Origin: Purpureocillium takamizusanense
Taxonomy: Eukaryota; Ascomycota; Sordariomycetes; Hypocreales; Ophiocordycipitaceae
Assembly (NCBI RefSeq): GCF_022605165.1
Contig: NC_063068.1
Coordinates: 4,402,001-4,466,000, forward strand
Direction: 5' to 3'
Length of the DNA stretch: 64,000 bases
Every line of letters starts with the position of its first letter. Position 1 is the stretch's first letter. The position numbers and the translations under genes are program-made. Positions 20,924 through 31,951 of this stretch are shown here, in pieces. A model generated the notes under the pieces. It did not search any database and was not told the DNA's origin. It saw only the letters and a list, made by a program, of their open reading frames with translations.

Positions 20924-22476
20924 GAAAAGCCGCGTCGCCGATGATGCGCGTCTAGGCTTGTTCGCAGTTCCCTTTGTCGAACGAAAGGCGGCAGATGAGG
21001 AGGAGGGGCATTGCTGTATCCCGTCCTCCGGACACGAACACGTGGGAGGGAACAAGAAGGATTAGAGGAATACAGGAGGAGAAGCGATGGTGGGTGGGCT
21101 TGCATCGGCTAGAGAGAGCGTGCCGGCAATGGAGACGAGCACAGGTGATAGGGGTCGATAATCCTGTTGTACATTTTCCCTCCTAGCAGCCTCGACTGGG
21201 CTGTAGGAGTTGATTATTGCGAATGCCAAAATCAAGAAAAGACAAAAGGTCCAAGACAGGCCCCGCGGCTATGCATCTTTGCCAAGTGCACTGGGAAGCA
21301 TGTACGTCGGTCTAGTCGTATGGCAGGCACATCCGTCTTTGCCCGAGACGTCACTGCCGAGGGTCCCCTCGTATCATACACGTATAGTCGACGCCCTTCC
21401 CGTGCATATAGATACACGCCGAGCTAGGCCTGGAACATGGTTATATTTTACACACACATTGCCCACGACCCGATACAGAAGCCGTTCGTTCTGTCTATTC
21501 GATAGTCCGCTCACCCGGAGTCTTGGCCCCTCGTCTTGTCACTTTCTGCCGTCATACGACGCATCGTGTATCAGGGTAGGTAGGTAGGTACCTTAGGTAT
21601 CCATCTCCCCTACCTACTACCTACCTACCTACCTAACTCGCTGGCGTCACTCATGGTCATGACCCCAAATCACACACACTGTTTACAACAACGACACGCC
21701 GTCTTCAAAGTTTGCATGCAATATATATATATAAATGTGTGTGTTGGCGACTCAACACCTCTTATATCTGCGTACCAACATACATACCCAAGTGCCCCCC
21801 GATGCCCCCCGAGCACCTGGATAGGTAGGTAGGGTACGCAGCACATCAAGCTGGCCCGGCCATCTTCCCATTGATCCCCATGCCGCTCATCATCAAACTA
21901 GACGGGCTTCTTTTTTTTCTTCGTGCGTCGCCCGCTCGTTCCCTCCCCAGCGCGGCTGTTTGCGCCCAGCGCGCGCTTCGGACACCGGCAACGCCCCCCT
22001 CTCGCCCAATATGCGATGAACCGTGCTCCTTCCCCTAGACAAACACAAAGCAGATGAAAGGTCGCCCAATGGCCGTTGTTCATCATGCGGAATGGAATAC
22101 AGTACAAGACCAGACCAGTCAGCCCTCCCCGCGAAAGCAGATATAAGGACACATGGGCGACACTTGCAGCAGCTGAGGATGCGCGAACGTTGCTTCCTAA
22201 ATCTTGCTGACAGTGACAGCCAAACAGCCACGGGGGCCCGTTCAACAACACAAGCGTCCCCCTCGCCTCGACACCGGAACGCCAGAATCATAAGCTCCGC
22301 TGCCCTTGCACACAATGCAAATGCAATACCCGGCCGCCCACCTCCGATGCATGATACCCTGATTAGATTTTTTTGTGCACCCCCCTTGTGAGACTAATGA
22401 AACCTCACCCTGGACTTTTTCCGACTGAGAACTATCCCGGTCCGTCGCGGAGATAATAGTGCACGCTGGCAGCCAC
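20924..22476. other. Convergent spacer between atp14 and the Sch9-like kinase
   Basis: About 1.55 kb with both 3' UTRs. It holds (GGTA)n at 21575-21592 and a complementary (CCTA)n at 21610-21636, an (AT)n run at about 21721-21732, and a T-run at about 21910-21918. Open frames such as 21893-22315 (-) have no motif. Confidence 0.55.
21575..21636. repeat. Inverted tetranucleotide arrays (GGTA)n / (TACC)n
   Basis: Four GTAG units on the left and about five CCTA units on the right can pair over about 15 bp with a loop of about 30 nt. It lies in the shared 3' region of two convergent genes. Confidence 0.75.
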
Positions 22477-25188
22477 TTACGGGTCAAAATGCGACCCACC
22501 GACCAGGTGCTCGTCGTGGTGGGACGTCTTGACGATACCGCTCATTCGATTTGCCTTGCGCGGATCAATGTCGTCGAGATTGTCCCAGTCGTCGTCATCA
22601 TTGTTGGCAGCGCCGTGGGCGTCATCCATGTCGTCGTCACTTGAGCGGAACCGATCCTTCATGTGATCATCGAGCGCACTCTCATCAACAAAGGTGAAGC
22701 CCTGGAAGTTGGCCTGCACGGATGGGGACAGCGGCGTCGAGGCGGCGTAGCCTCTGGCCAGGGCAGCCGCACGCTCGTTGAGCGACCCGTTCTGTTCCAG
22801 GGCGGTGGTGAACTCGGGGTCAAAGTACGAGACGTCTGTCTCAGACTTGAGCTTAGGCTTGAACGGCGGTGTGATGAGCTTCTTGGCCAGGAGGTCCCAG
22901 TCGATGTCGGCGAAGAAGGGATGCTGCATAAGCTCCTTGGCGTCTTCTGTCGCTCCGAGCCTGTGCTTGGGGTTTCTGTTAAGCAACCCCTTGACGAAGT
23001 TGCGCCCTTCTTGCGAGAGCGTGTCCCGAGGGAACCGGACCTTGCCGAAGGCAATGTTCTTGTACATCTGTTGCGTGTCCTCGGCGTAGAACGGGCTCCA
23101 GCCGCAGCACATCTCGAAGACGAGAACGCCGAGGGACCAGAAGTCGACCATCTTGGTGTAACCAGACTCGTCCAACAAGACCTCGGGCGCCAGGTATTCC
23201 GTAGTACCGCAGAACGTGTTGGTGGTGTCGTTCTTCGTCAGGTTGGCCTTGGAGAGGCCGAAGTCGCACAACGCGATGTGGCCATTGGCGTCGAGGAGGA
23301 TGTTCTCAGGCTTCAAGTCGCGATACACGATATCGTTGTTGTGAAGGTGCTGGATCGCAAGGATCAGCTCCGCGATATAGAACTTGGCTCGCCTTTCGTC
23401 GAAGCGACCCTCTTTTTGCAGGTGCCAGAACAGCTCGCCACCCGACATGTAGTCTGTCACGAGATACAGCTCCGACGGCGTCTGGAACGAGAACTTGAGG
23501 CCAACAATGAAGGGCGAATCCGACATGGCCGTTCGCACGAGGATGTTGCGTTCTCCCACGGTGTGGGCAACCTCCTTCTTCTGCACAATGACCTTCTTTT
23601 GCAGCACCTTCATGGCGTAGATGCGCTGCGTATCGCGCTTCCGAACCTGATAAACTTGCCCAAAGGTCCCCTTTCCGATGAGCTTGAGGATTTCGAAATC
23701 ACTTGGGCCAAATTGCTTCTTCTCCGATCGCTGGTATAGGCATTCAACGTATATTTCGCCCGTCGGGGCGTCCTCGGCCACTGTGTCGGCGTGGCCCTTC
23801 AACGTGTACCAACTGCGCATGGTGCTGTGGTCGTCTCGCGACGCTTGGAAATCGACTTGTCCCAGGAATTCTTCGCCCGTAGTCATGTGGTCGTATACGG
23901 AAATCGCTACCGCCATGTCGGAATCGACGACGTCACTGCCAAGCCAGTCAGTCAACGCGTGCAGGAAAAGGTTTTCAAAAAGGTGTACGTACAAGACGGC
24001 CTCGGCATCCCACTTTGGGTTCGAGGAGGGAGTGCGAGTCGTTCGGTTCCGAAATGTATTATAATCGGTGATGCTAGTGTTGCTGCTCTGACGGCTGCGC
24101 ATCGGAATGGCCATGGGGCGACCTGAGTCACTACCCTGGCGCTGGATCGGGATGCTGCCAATGACAGACGTCGGCGCGTTCAGATTGTGCTCATCCTCTT
24201 CGGACGGCCTCGGCCCGCCCGAAATTAGCTCGCTGCGCTGAAACACGGCGACGACATAAGGGTCACGACATTTCCGCAGACCCCGCGCCTCGACAATCTT
24301 GATTGTGAGTTTGCCCCTCGCCAAAGGCACCTGAGCGCCGGCAGACGTCGAGTTGCGAGGGGTCTGGGTGCCGCTATGCTCAGCACCATCGTGGCTGGTC
24401 CGTCCCGGCGTGTCTCTGCCGTCTGATTGGGAAGAGTGAGCAGCAGACAATGCTCTCGTGGGAGTCGGTGGACCGCTCTTGAAAATTGTGCCACGAGTTA
24501 GCTCTTTGAGTCCCTCAAGAGAAAACCATTTGCTCGAGCTCGCGGGTGCCGTTGCCAAAGAAGTAGACAAGGGAGTGGGCTGCTGGGGCGACGTCGAGCG
24601 ACGGCCACTTTGACCGGCCGAGGCCGCCACTTCTGACAAGGCGTCGGAAGCTTGGGATCGGCCCTCCTCGAGCGACTCCTTCCCCGTGCGCGAGCCGACC
24701 GTAAAGGCAGCGCGCGCGTGGGCGTTGGACAAGCTCAAGCTCACGTCTTGCGTCATGGAGCCGCCAGAAGAAGAGGGTTGTGAAGCGGGAGGAGTGGGAT
24801 AGGGATGAGAGAGGGCTCGCGACGGTCTCGCAGGTTCGGTCCCATGCGATGGCAGAGACGGATGGGCCTCGTGGCTTGTCCGGCCGCCACAGTGCACGGA
24901 GCTCTGGGCAGAAACCTGCGATTGACACGACGTCGCCGAGGCGCCCTTGTTCTTCTCTCCATGTTCTCGTAGGGCGGCGTGCTCGACGGGCGGCGGGTGG
25001 GAAGAGGTCTCGGTTGCAGGAGGGTCTGGACGAACCTGGCCGAAGTAACTCATTATTCCGGGCAGCCGCTTGTCCTGGAGGTCGGGCTGAGGGGTGGCGA
25101 TGCCGGAGCGCGGCGTGTCGGAGCCGATTTGATCGACGCCCTCATCGTCGGTCGCGGCAGTTCTGGCGATCGGGTTAATACCTGGCAT
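22477..25188 (-). CDS. sch9: Sch9-like AGC kinase with C2 domain, 903 aa
   Basis: Nutrient and TORC1-responsive kinase controlling growth, stress response and ageing (vacuole membrane/cytosol in yeast). It is a single exon. The start at 25186-25188 has a CACA-ATG context; an in-frame ATG at 25263 would add 25 residues. Residues 1-280 are Ser/Pro-rich. The C2 domain starts at about 289 (GKLTIKIVEARGLRKCRDPYV) and carries a long Ser-rich insertion. The kinase domain spans about 497-760: GKGTFG, AMKVLQKK, YRDLKPEN (about 622), DFGLSKA (about 643) and activation loop NTFCGTTEYLAPE. The AGC tail has the turn motif STPLSPS and hydrophobic motif FQGFTF (about 827-832). It ends VGGSHFDP. The stop codon lies inside a perfect GTAAGT donor-like string. 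Confidence 0.95.
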   Translation of the reverse strand: MPGINPIARTAATDDEGVDQIGSDTPRSGIATPQPDLQDKRLPGIMSYFGQVRPDPPATETSSHPPPVEHAALREHGEKNKGASATSCQSQVSAQSSVHCGGRTSHEAHPSLPSHGTEPARPSRALSHPYPTPPASQPSSSGGSMTQDVSLSLSNAHARAAFTVGSRTGKESLEEGRSQASDALSEVAASAGQSGRRSTSPQQPTPLSTSLATAPASSSKWFSLEGLKELTRGTIFKSGPPTPTRALSAAHSSQSDGRDTPGRTSHDGAEHSGTQTPRNSTSAGAQVPLARGKLTIKIVEARGLRKCRDPYVVAVFQRSELISGGPRPSEEDEHNLNAPTSVIGSIPIQRQGSDSGRPMAIPMRSRQSSNTSITDYNTFRNRTTRTPSSNPKWDAEAVLYVHLFENLFLHALTDWLGSDVVDSDMAVAISVYDHMTTGEEFLGQVDFQASRDDHSTMRSWYTLKGHADTVAEDAPTGEIYVECLYQRSEKKQFGPSDFEILKLIGKGTFGQVYQVRKRDTQRIYAMKVLQKKVIVQKKEVAHTVGERNILVRTAMSDSPFIVGLKFSFQTPSELYLVTDYMSGGELFWHLQKEGRFDERRAKFYIAELILAIQHLHNNDIVYRDLKPENILLDANGHIALCDFGLSKANLTKNDTTNTFCGTTEYLAPEVLLDESGYTKMVDFWSLGVLVFEMCCGWSPFYAEDTQQMYKNIAFGKVRFPRDTLSQEGRNFVKGLLNRNPKHRLGATEDAKELMQHPFFADIDWDLLAKKLITPPFKPKLKSETDVSYFDPEFTTALEQNGSLNERAAALARGYAASTPLSPSVQANFQGFTFVDESALDDHMKDRFRSSDDDMDDAHGAANNDDDDWDNLDDIDPRKANRMSGIVKTSHHDEHLVGGSHFDP

Positions 25189-26557
25189 TGTGGCGGAGAA
25201 GACGCTGAACAATGGGGCGGTGACAAGATAGAAGGATGGCCGGGAGAAGTTGTTCGCGAACAATAGGTGGCGGGGGTGGATGGAGGAAATATTATAAGCC
25301 CAGGCTCTCCGGCGGCGACACTAGTCCATGCCGACTGCCAAGAGAGGAAGCGGGAGGGGGAGGGGAGAGGGGGAGAGGGAAAAAAGGTTGCCGAGTAGGT
25401 GAAGCCTAAGCAGGCGGTGCAGAACAGGCGCGAGAGGTGGTCATGAACGGGTCAAAAGGTAAAATGCGCAAGGGAAGACAGAGGACAAAGGCTCCGCCGA
25501 TGCACGTCACTGCAGTGAATTGGAGTCGACGTCTTTGAGTGCTGTTGGGCTGCAACGGACGGGCCGGCGACGACAGACAGACAGCGCAGGGGGATGATGC
25601 AGTGACGATGGTATGGGTGCGGGCGTGCGAGGGCGTGAGAGGGCGTGCGTGCGAAGGGAAAAGACGGAGCAAAGAAAAGAGCACGTCCGAGAGCGGACTA
25701 TGAGAATGGAGTCAACCGCCGTAGGCACAGTAGTAAGGTACTACTCAGCATACCATGGCAGGGCGACAGGAGCCGATGACGAGAGGAGCCCGACCCCGAG
25801 TCCCGTCGAACGAATTTTGCTCCATCTCCATCCAGTCATAAGGAAGGGCCTCCTCCCACTGCTGCTAGCACGAAGCGAAGCACTTGGCTTGGCTTGGTAG
25901 GGGGATGCCGCCGCCTCCTCCGCCGCCGCCATGTGGAAGAGTGGAGAAGGAGGATGCAGCAACCGCTTGGGATCCATAGTAGGTATACTGTAGTTACTGT
26001 ACAGCCCACTGTAGGCACCACCTTAATAAATGGATGCCAGCGCGCCTTGATGAACAGTGGAGTGGCGGTAGCACCATCCCGTCTCAGCAAGAGCCACAGC
26101 GCTGCTAGCCCGGGGCTGCTTCAGAAGGTGGGAGGGGGAATTTGGTTTCACCCAGCACCCGCAACGAACGAGCTCCAAGTTGCAGTGAGGCAGCCGACCC
26201 GACGATGACGGTGAAGGGCTGGGCCTGCCTGGAACGGAGGTGCCGCTGGCCCAAGCTGAGGGCAAACATGGACCAGTCTCCGGCGCTTGCAGCGCGTGCG
26301 CGCAGTGGTGCGAGGGGAGGCAGCCGGGCAAGTTTCCAGCGCCTAGGCGCTCTTCCACAGCTCTGGGTTGCTCCCCCGCCACTGGCCGCCGATGGCGCCA
26401 TGATTGCCGTCGGCATGCACCGCAGTCGAGTCATAACGCGACCCGAGTCAAAGCGCTTGCCAGACAAGGCAAATCGACGTCGAATTGAAAGGGGACATGA
26501 CGGGTGTTGTGTGTCGGGGCATCATGGACTGCTCTGAATAAGCGGAAAGGCAAGCGT

Positions 26558-26593
26558 GCTGCCTTGGTCTGCTGCCTTGGTCTGCTGCCTCGG
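26558..26593 (+). repeat. 13-bp tandem repeat, 2.8 copies
   Basis: Unit GCTGCCTTGGTCT occurs at 26558-26570 and 26571-26583, with a partial third copy (one change) at 26584-26593. Confidence 0.85.
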
Positions 26594-28270
26594 CCCTGAG
26601 ACCCAATGGTCAAACGACGGCTTCGCCGGGTGAAGCGACGCCTGTTGTCCTCAAGTGTGCGGGTCTGGACGTGCATGAAGAGCGTAAAGATAGCTGAGGA
26701 ATGAGACAGGCCATGTCGAGAGATGCATCCGGCATGTACCAGAACATTGCTCTCGTCAGCCGAAGGGACAACAACAGGCCCCATCATCATATCAAAGCCT
26801 CGGGGATCGCCCATGCGCGTGCTCGAGGCGCCGCTCACCCTCAATAGCCCGGCGGCATTGGTAATCCTGACGCGAAGCCGAAAGGCACGCACTTGCGTGG
26901 TAGGCAGGGTCGCTTCTTGATACGTAGATGTGCTCTATTGGTGGTGTGCGCGGAGCATCATGGCGGCGAGCTGTTCGAGTGCTCATCGGCTCCTCCCCTG
27001 CGCATGGACGACAGACACATCCCAGCACCAAAGAGCCAGCCGGCGGTAGGTAGAAGCCACCGGAAAGCCCATGGCCAGGCAATCATGGTCGCTGTGAGCC
27101 TGCGAGGCAGAGAGGGAGGGGCCGAGCCACCGGTATGACACGCTGACTCGCGGTGCCGACCGGACCATCCGTCGGTCGCCCAGCCCGACTAGGCGCTGGC
27201 GGCTGTCTTTGCCTTGAGCCTTTCTTGACGGCAGCCCATCGGAACGAGGTGCGCCACCACGCGCTGGTGCCGCCTCTAAATCGCAGAAGCGCGGATCGGC
27301 GGGGGTGACAACAACCGCCGCAGCGTCGACAGCAAACAGAGAAGCGTCATCTCGTGTCTCAGCCTCGCTCGGGGCAATGCAACTGCAAGACCTTCCATCT
27401 TCCACATGGTACACGGATGAGGGCTCTGTGTGGAATGCAAATCAAGCAAGAAATAGCAGCCATAAAAAAAATGCCTGTGATGGAGGGGGGGTAACGTAGC
27501 GCCAGGCAGTATGCGGAGAAGTAAGGAGGGGTTGTCCGACGGCGAATGGTTCTTGTTCTTTTTTTTTTTTGGAGCAACGAATGGGGGGGTAAGAAAGGAA
27601 GCACCACCCACTACGTACCTTGACATCATCGCCTGCGTGGCTCGCCGCAGCAAGTCGAAACCGCCGTGGTTCGCATGTGCGCCTTCAGCAGTGCCAGACA
27701 TGGCGACGGATTCGAGGAATCGGTGCGCAGTAGATGGATGGAATCGTCGACGGCGTTCGATATCGTCAACGGCGTAACATAGGAGGCGGGGGTTGAGGAG
27801 GATAACGAGAACACGGTCGTTGTCGTTTGCGTGCCAGAGTGGCAAACGGGTCGGCGCGAGTTAGTATGTAGGGCGAGCACAGTAAAAGGCGAGGCGGGAG
27901 AGGGGAGAGAGTGAAAGAGGAGAGGAGAGTTGGGGACCGGGGCTGCTGGTCGACAGATAGACGCGGGCTCCTAACTAGTAGGCTGTCTCGAGGGAGCGAG
28001 TGCCCGGTCGGCTGGGGTCCAGTGCCCCCGGGCGGGCGAGCGGGCGGGCGGCCTGGCTTCCATTCAAGTTGCTGTCAGGCTGGCGGCGGCGGCGGCGGAT
28101 GGCCGGGGTTCCAACTCGCTACCGTGGCCCGCGGTGAGCTGCGGTCAGGCGCTGCGCTGCAAGAGGGCACGCACGCACGGCACCTGCGGCATCTTGGCTG
28201 GATCGCTGGTACAGGAGGTACCGATTTACATCACCCGGGCCAGGTACCTAGGTATTAAAGTACCTCGGTG

Positions 28271-28340
28271 TGGTGTGGCGTGGCGTGGCGAGCCTGGTAT
28301 ATAACTACCTATGGCCCAGCATGGCATGGCATGGCATGGC
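28271..28340 (+). repeat. (TGGCG)n and (ATGGC)4 pentanucleotide repeats
   Basis: Two related 5-bp arrays about 30 bp apart: TGGCG units at 28271-28290 and ATGGC units at 28321-28340. Confidence 0.85.
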
Positions 28341-29043
28341 AGAACCGGGGCTGGTGGCGGGGCCGACGGCATCAACCTACCTACCTTATTACCTTGACTA
28401 CGTACGAAGTACCTTACCTTACGTATCCGTCCATCCCCGTCGATGGCGTGGGATGGATCCACGGACAGTTTTATTTAGGCTGTCGGCCGTGATGAGAGGT
28501 GGGGTGGGGGAGACATCCATGGACCTTGGAGCCGAGAGGCTCTGTCTGGGCCGTTGCATCGCACTGGTGCGCTTCCTCCGACCGGTACGCACCTCAGTGT
28601 GTACCTGCTATGCTACGGATTTGCAGTTACAAAGCACCTGCCTCGACAACCCAACATCGCCCCTCAACGGATCAGTGAGTACCTCAATGACTCCCACGGC
28701 CCCATCATGGCAAAGGGCATCCTCATCTTTCCAGGTGGGGGTTGGGCAGGCGCCCCTGCAGGCGCGGTGTTGGAGGAACCACAAGCGGTACCTAGGCAGA
28801 GTACCTAGATTCCTTGTCTTGTTGGGCCCGCAACGCACTGAGACGATGGGACATGTTGGCAGCCTCTTGCAAGGTAGCCGTTTCTGCATCTCGACGTGCC
28901 GATGATTGGCGATGACGTGCTAGAAAGCCCCCTTCTTCAACAGATCATGGGCTGCGGCATGGACAAAAGCAACCACGGCGCCTCAACGCCTGCCTTGCGG
29001 CTGCCTCACCCTGCGAGGCGTGACCGTAGAGCCCACCGGACCT

Positions 29044-29073
29044 ATGGATGGATGGATGGATGGATGGATGGAT
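29044..29073 (+). repeat. (ATGG)n tetranucleotide repeat
   Basis: Seven ATGG units, ending in ATAAATAAAT. Confidence 0.9.
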
Positions 29074-29855
29074 AAATAAATGCACTGGAGCTTGGAGTGA
29101 AGCCTCGTCGCCCCCTCAAGCAATGCCGTCCCTGACTTCCAAACCAAGCAAGGCAGGCACGTTCCTCGTCGGCACTTGCGGTCCCGCGACCCCCTCCCTC
29201 GTTGGCTTCCACGGCAGCTACCTAGTAATAAGGCACAGGGCACGTCCCCTCACCTGTACCTCGTACCTTGATGAGGCGAACCTTGTGCCGATACCTCACT
29301 ACCTTGTTGTACTTGTTGCGATACGCAAGGTACAGTACGGTATTGGCCATATAATCCTGTACTTCGCGCCTCACTAGTACTAACCTACGTACTATACCTC
29401 GTGCATGCCCCCGTCCTTCCTGCATCGTATTAGTACTCCGCACTCGGGCCTCGCCGCGGATAACCAGAATCATTCCCGGCGCAGCCATTCGTGGCCGCAC
29501 TTGGAATAGTGGTCGTCCATCGATTGGCTGATGCGCATCTTCCATGTTGTGCCATCTCACCTCTTGGGCCGGACAATGTGGCTGCTTGCCGCAATCACCA
29601 CGACCACGCCAGCCGCCACAACCGCCCGACACTAGCCAGCAGCCGCCCAGGCTCCCTCGGCAGAGTAAGCCCAATGGCACAAGTTTCGTTCGAGCGTTTC
29701 CCGAGTCGACTTGATACGAGTGCCAGTGCCTACCGACCAGGGTCTCCGCCCGACGTCTTCGTCGCCCTGTTGCCTGAACGCCTTTTCTCGCAGAGGCACG
29801 CATGCCCAGCAGAATCGCAATACTACAGTCGCGGGCCGCGCTCCGTCCTTGACCT

Positions 29856-29900
29856 GGCACAGAACGCCATCGCACAAAACGCGATGGCACAGAACGCCAC
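29856..29900 (+). repeat. 15-bp tandem repeat, 3 copies, with internal hairpin
   Basis: Copies GGCACAGAACGCCAT, CGCACAAAACGCGAT and GGCACAGAACGCCAC. Across the second copy, GCCATCGC (29866-29873) and GCGATGGC (29881-29888) form a perfect 8-bp inverted repeat with a 7-nt loop. Confidence 0.85.
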
Positions 29901-30225
29901 AGAGCATCGTCGGTCACCCAACGTGACCCCCCTGGGCCCATCAGACCCCGCCGCCTGCCAGCGGGGCTTGGCCATTCCAGGCGTGCAACGGCCATGGCGA
30001 GCGGGGTCATTTACGGCTCCTCCTCCTCCTTGACTTGCCCCGGCACGTCACACGATGCACCGTCTAGACTCCAGAGCTTGATGAGTGCCTAGCCCAGTCC
30101 AGGCAGTGGCTGGAGGCGAGGCTTGGGCCAGAGCAGTCGGGAGAGCTCGGAATGGTTTATACCAATCCATCAACTGGGCTCGCGATGGAGCTGCTGCTGG
30201 TCAACACCACCACCCGGCTCAACGT

Positions 30226-30250
30226 CTCATCTCGTCTCGTCTCGTCTCGT
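30226..30250 (+). repeat. (CTCGT)n pentanucleotide repeat
   Basis: One CTCAT unit followed by four CTCGT units. Confidence 0.85.
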
Positions 30251-31951
30251 CCTTCAGCCATGGCCCATGCCCGAGTCACGATAAGAACTGAGCATCCTAA
30301 TGGCGAAGAGACTAGTGCAGAAACGTGTTATTGGACACCGGGTACTCAGCCGGATTGCGCTTCTGCTTTTTGTCATTCAAGCTGGCAGAACATTGCGGAT
30401 ATTCCAAATGTATCCCGGGATAACCAGATGCCTCCACGGTATCATTGCCGTCGCCTCGTTGCTGGCTGGATAGTTGGCTAGCTAGCTGGCCGTGCCACAA
30501 GCAAGGGTGGGGATTCGGTTGACCCCTGGGAGCACAAGGGCCCAAGGCTGCATGCATGTCGTCGGTGCAGCCGAACTGCTCGCACAGGACGTCTGAACTC
30601 TGCAGCATCTTGTGTCGAGAGCGCGGCCAGTGCGACCCAGCGGCATCTGTCCGTCGCGAACGCCCGTGTCCCGAACCGCCAGGTGCAGTGTACAGATGCG
30701 GCCACCTGCTATTAATAATGGGGGTGCACCGACGTTTCTCGATTTTAACTCGCATCACGGGCAGGCAGGCAGCTGCATCGTGCGACGCCTCCGTTGGTAG
30801 TCGTGCCGGACAGGTCTCGGTCTTCCATTCGCCACCCGACGCAGCTGTTCGATGACGGCCAAGACGGCGTACCTACTCATGTACCTACTGTGCTTGACGG
30901 TGCCGACCGGCACACGCTCGAACTCCAACCATCACCATGGTCCCGCTGACGCTTCCAGTTTCGACTCCCTGGCCGACACATCCGCATGCGCCAAAGCAAC
31001 TGCTTCATGAACCAACTGTCTATCACTGCAGTATACGAGATCCAGTCCAGAGGCGCCGGTGACGACGCGCTCTCCCCAGTCCCGCCCCTCGCCTCTGGTA
31101 GCACACGACGAGTGTCCCCATAGTTATTTCATGTACATGTGGAAGTTGTGGGTGAGAGGGGCGTACAGCGCCGGTTCTGGCGAGCTGGCGGCGCCTTGGC
31201 CACTCCCTGCGTAAGCATCGTCTCGGTCCTTCAATAGACAAGTAATAATTCTCACGCCCGCATGCAGTAGCGGTAGCACGCATGGCCCCTTTGCTTGGCT
31301 GCCGTATCGCCCATTACCCACCTCTGTCCGGTCTGGAGCTGTCCACGGGGTTGGCGTGCTGGTCGCAGGGGCAGATGTGAATGCTTGTTGCGACATCCTT
31401 CTTGGTACCGTGTTAGTACGAAGCCCAACCAGCAGGGGGTTCGTTGGGAGTGCCGGCGTCTCCATCATGAACAGAAGGTAGTATTTAGTTAGTAGGCCAG
31501 AGAAATCGGGGGCTTGCAGGCGACCCGTGTTATTCGGCCCGCCTGCGTTCCTCCCGGCAGTTTGGTATCCCGTGCTACTGCATACGTGCCCGGCTCAGCT
31601 GGGCAGACCCGGCGCTCGCACATCAACATGGTGTAAGCTGAGCCGCGGCTCGACGCCCGCGACCACGGAGAGGCAACGGAAGTGACCGACGCGCGCGCGT
31701 GGGGGGAACCATGTTGCAGTCGTGTAACATGGCGATCATCGTTCCTGTCACTGCCGACTACAGTATGTACGTTCATACATGGTACCGCTAGCATAGGTAC
31801 ATGGTGGAATTTTATCGAGATGATCCCTGTCCAAATGCTATGCAGCCCCGTACGTACATTCTCCTTCTCCTGCTCATGGCTGTAGCGAAAGCCGCTCAAA
31901 AGACAGCAACAGCCCTTGCACCCCGTCGTCTCCAACGCCGCGAGAGCCATC

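Larger units (their letters stand above)
25189..31951. other. 6.8 kb spacer without a convincing gene
   Basis: The longest gap in the window, upstream of the Sch9-like gene and downstream of the 89-aa orphan gene (both minus strand). Many chance frames occur (longest 262 codons at 29222-30010, -), none with a recognisable motif, signal peptide or splice-supported extension. It holds several short tandem repeats (26558-26593, 28271-28290, 28321-28340, 29044-29073, 29856-29900, 30226-30250) and many GTACCT/CCTAGG-like words. The segment next to Sch9 (25189-about 26500) may include a long leader. No transposon remnants or RNA genes were recognised. Confidence 0.55.

Noticed and set aside
22663..23739. 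358-codon plus-strand frame inside the Sch9-like gene
   Set aside because: Antisense shadow of the kinase domain. The Leu/Val/Glu-rich composition is expected from codon bias.
26431..26892. 153-codon minus-strand frame as a gene
   Set aside because: Reads plausibly for a few residues but has no recognisable domain, no supporting splice pattern and no promoter-like context.
29222..30010. 262-codon minus-strand frame in the large spacer
   Set aside because: No motif, no signal peptide, Arg/Gly/Trp-rich composition, and it runs through the tandem-repeat tract. Judged a chance frame.
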